From Frondihabitans sucicola (lineage in GTDB: Bacteria; Actinomycetota; Actinomycetes; Actinomycetales; Microbacteriaceae), in NCBI RefSeq assembly GCF_030296615.1, contig NZ_AP027733.1, forward strand, positions 1-64,000: a stretch of 64,000 bases of DNA, given 5' to 3'. Position numbers and translations under genes: made by a program. Positions within the stretch are counted from its first letter, which is position 1; each line of letters begins with the position of its first letter. The notes under the pieces were generated by a model. The model was given only the letters and a program-made list of their open reading frames with translations, searched no databases and had not been told where the DNA came from. This document shows positions 62,482 to 64,000 of this stretch, piece after piece.

Positions 62482-62601
62482 CCCATCGCTTGCGCGGCCC
62501 TCACCCGTCGCTTGGGTGGGGGCTTCGCCGTCCCCGAGGGGCGACGGGCGCCCGCGCGGCGGCATCCCGTCGCTTGTGTGACGGGGACCCATTGCCTGCG
62601 T
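62481..62601 (+). repeat. Four degenerate CCCRTCGCTTG repeats
   Basis: ACCCATCGCTTGCG (62481), ACCCGTCGCTTGGG (62502), TCCCGTCGCTTGTG (62563) and ACCCATTGCCTGCG (62587) in a gene-free stretch; one copy can pair with GACGGG as a hairpin. Confidence 0.6.
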
Positions 62602-62659
62602 AGCGGACTATGCAATCTCTGGTGATCTCCGTGACACTGCACCACGACGCGGAGCGCGG

Positions 62660-62675
62660 GGGTCGGGGATGGGAG
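62660..62675 (+). repeat. Intergenic 16-mer GGGTCGGGGATGGGAG
   Basis: Exact copy between the repeats at 62481 and the convergent gene at 62727. Confidence 0.85.
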
Positions 62676-62726
62676 AAACCGCGGGGCGGCTTGCCGGACG
62701 GCATCACCCGGCAAGCCAACGGCGCG

Positions 62727-62924
62727 CTACACCCGCCCGTGCCGGATGAGCGCCAGGCGCATCGCCTTGTCGTCGTCCTGCATGGCCTCCCACTCCATGG
62801 CCAGCCGCTCCCGCTCCAGCGCCTTGTCAGCCCGGTCCTTCAGGAGGAGCCGGACCTCCCTCACAATGACCCCGATGCCCGCGCTGCCGATAAGCCCGCC
62901 GAGGGTGGTCCAGATGGCGTCCAT
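62727..62924 (-). CDS. Small membrane-anchored coiled-coil protein
   Basis: 65 residues; GGAGCAACAC precedes ATG 62924. One N-terminal helix (TTLGGLIGSAGIGVIV) then a charged coiled coil (LLLKDRADKALERERLAM). Holin-like size, role unknown. Confidence 0.55.
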   Translation of the reverse strand: MDAIWTTLGGLIGSAGIGVIVREVRLLLKDRADKALERERLAMEWEAMQDDDKAMRLALIRHGRV

Positions 62925-62994
62925 GTGTTGCTCCGCTCTGGAGCCGCACCCAGTGCGCGGCCTCCAGCACGTGGACATGCGGCGGAAATGACGA

Positions 62995-63024
62995 ACGCCC
63001 CGCCACTCAGAGGTGACGGGGCGT
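62995..63024 (-). terminator. Rho-independent-like hairpin
   Basis: ACGCCCCG pairs with CGGGGCGT below the stop of the gene at 63045. Confidence 0.65.
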
Positions 63025-63044
63025 CTCGACGACGATCGGGGCGA

Positions 63045-63377
63045 TCAGGCGACAGCGATGCTCTCCCCGGTGAGCGCCGCGCGGTTCGCCGTGGCTGCCC
63101 ACTCCAGGGCGGCGAAGACCTCTTCGCGAGAAGGGATGCCGGAGACGTAGCTGGTCTCCGCCAGGAGAATCTGCCACAGGGTCGAGTTGATGCCGGGAAC
63201 CGTGGCGTCGGCGACGATGATGCTGCGAGCGTCGGCCCACGTCTGCTCCGTGGGCGTCTCGGCCAGGGCGCGGAGGCGGACGGCGACATCGACGCCGATC
63301 CACTGTCCGATCGCGTTGCGGCACTCGGAGAGCAGGGGGAAGAGGTGGCGCTTCTCGATCTCGGTCAGGTTGCTCAT
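63045..63377 (-). CDS. Unrecognised 110-residue helical protein
   Basis: Monocistronic. EKRHLFPLLSECRNAIGQWI and TLWQILLAETSYVSGIPSRE; helical throughout. Unknown. Confidence 0.65.
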   Translation of the reverse strand: MSNLTEIEKRHLFPLLSECRNAIGQWIGVDVAVRLRALAETPTEQTWADARSIIVADATVPGINSTLWQILLAETSYVSGIPSREEVFAALEWAATANRAALTGESIAVA

Positions 63378-63447
63378 GATGGTCCTCTCGTGGTCGCCGT
63401 CCCTCGGCTCGCACTTGCTACAGTACACGCTATGCCAAGGATGTCAA
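63378..63447 (-). promoter_or_regulatory. Shared promoter with AGGGA hairpin leader
   Basis: TTGACA 63442-63447, spacer 16, TACTGT 63420-63425. Stem GAGCCG/CGGCGA, loop AGGGA, GAGAGGACCATC. Confidence 0.8.
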
Positions 63448-63501
63448 CACCCCATTGAGAAGCATTGGAGCCCGGCGTTCGAGCGGCATTCGACGGTCTG
63501 A

Positions 63502-63560
63502 TGTGACACCGCATATGTACTGTAGACAGCCGCTCCTCGCGCCGCTATCCTGGTAGCGGG
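63502..63560 (+). promoter_or_regulatory. TACTGT promoter with CGCTA palindrome
   Basis: GCATATGTACTGTAG places TACTGT at 63518-63523; no good -35. CGCTATCCTGGTAGCG lies at 63543-63558 just below, and there is no AGGGA hairpin. Confidence 0.55.
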
Positions 63561-63702
63561 CAGCACAAGCCCCGCTTTCCTAGACCCAGCCCCGCGCGGC
63601 ACACGGTCGAAGACGGACAAGTCCCCAGGGGGCAGTGCACGAGACACCCCACTTCATGTCGAGCTACCCGCTCGGCTGCGCGGAGCCCAGCAGGAGAACT
63701 CC

Positions 63703-64000
63703 ATGTCCAAGAACACCGCCCGCACCCGCCGCGCCCGCGCCATCATGGCCGCCCACCCCGGCATGCGCCTCGCCGAAGCCACCCGCCTCGCCGATCAGGA
63801 GCATGGGGCCACCCGAGGTGGGTCCTTCACACTCCGAGTCGGCGGCATCGACGGCCGCCCCAGCCTGGCGCCGATCGCCCACCTCCTCGACAAGCCGAGC
63901 CTCACGTCGATCTCCGGGGATCGCTGGAGCTTCACGCCGTCAAACGAGTGGCCCGTGATCTACGACCACACCGGGACGGCGGTAGAAGGCGACTACCCAC
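63703..64000 (+). CDS. Unrecognised protein, truncated by right edge
   Basis: CAGGAGAACTCC precedes ATG 63703. MSKNTARTRRARAIMAAHPG and MRLAEATRLADQEHG, then beta-rich text (GGSFTLRVGGIDG; WPVIYDHTGTAVEG). No stop before the window ends. The N-terminal HPGMR-x-x-EA-x-RLA motif recurs in actinobacterial accessory proteins of unknown role. Confidence 0.6.
   Translation, partial: MSKNTARTRRARAIMAAHPGMRLAEATRLADQEHGATRGGSFTLRVGGIDGRPSLAPIAHLLDKPSLTSISGDRWSFTPSNEWPVIYDHTGTAVEGDYP

Noticed and set aside
1402..62675. 16-mer as a terminator
   Set aside because: It has no self-complementarity or T-run and occurs in both orientations next to genuine hairpins.

Overview
The window is very GC-rich DNA with GTG/ATG starts, GTGA/ATGA gene overlaps and an LPxTG surface protein, so the host is most likely an Actinomycetota bacterium (Microbacteriaceae-like; that level is inference). 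No rRNA, tRNA, ribosomal-protein or core-metabolic gene is visible. About 105 mostly small genes of unknown function, two toxin-antitoxin loci, repeated paralogues and many short interspersed DNA motifs point to a large accessory replicon (plasmid, phage-plasmid or large temperate element). No capsid, terminase, tail or conjugation gene is recognisable here, so the type of element is undecided.

Layout. 0-8.9 kb: minus-strand genes including a damaged RNase HI and a long helicase-associated-like repeat protein. 9-10.2 kb: LPxTG/PKD surface protein (+). 10.4-16.3 kb: minus-strand membrane-protein triplet, a two-domain AAA+ ATPase and a GNAT acetyltransferase. 16.5-17.6 kb: two + strand membrane proteins. 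17.7-27 kb: minus-strand small genes, a Cas2-like protein, a broken MFS permease and a 956-residue unknown; a possible structured RNA lies at 21.3 kb. 27.3-33.3 kb: + strand genes in paralogous pairs plus a prepilin-like protein. 33.3-55 kb: mostly minus-strand overlapping genes, with a 580-bp non-coding block at 36.3-36.8 kb, a second RNase HI plus repeat-protein pair at 46.9-49.1 kb, a Doc-type toxin-antitoxin pair at 49.6-50.2 kb and a Pth2-like protein at 54-54.8 kb. 55-64 kb: a double-HTH protein, an Orc/NACHT-like ATPase, a lipoprotein, an AbiE-like toxin-antitoxin pair and further small genes.

The outstanding feature is the regulatory architecture. About thirty promoters share TTGAC(A/G)-N16-18-TACTGT, usually inside GTGTACTGTAG. 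In about 26 of them the 5' leader carries a hairpin with an invariant AGGGA loop on a stem whose sequence changes from gene to gene with compensating bases, followed by GAGAGGAC and the start codon. A mostly separate group of genes instead carries a 16-bp palindrome CGCTANCTGGGTAGCG near its promoter. A 12-mer read GGGACACGGAAA occurs 21 times, always on the minus strand and often at gene starts. A 16-mer GGGTCGGGGATGGGAG marks 19 boundaries between transcription units. These elements suggest an element-wide regulon with a shared RNA-level control step.

Caution: some fifteen genes are interrupted by what behaves as a one-base deletion, mostly at runs of four or five G/C or at GGCC. Several are probably sequencing or assembly errors; I annotate the reconstructed genes and note where the frame breaks.
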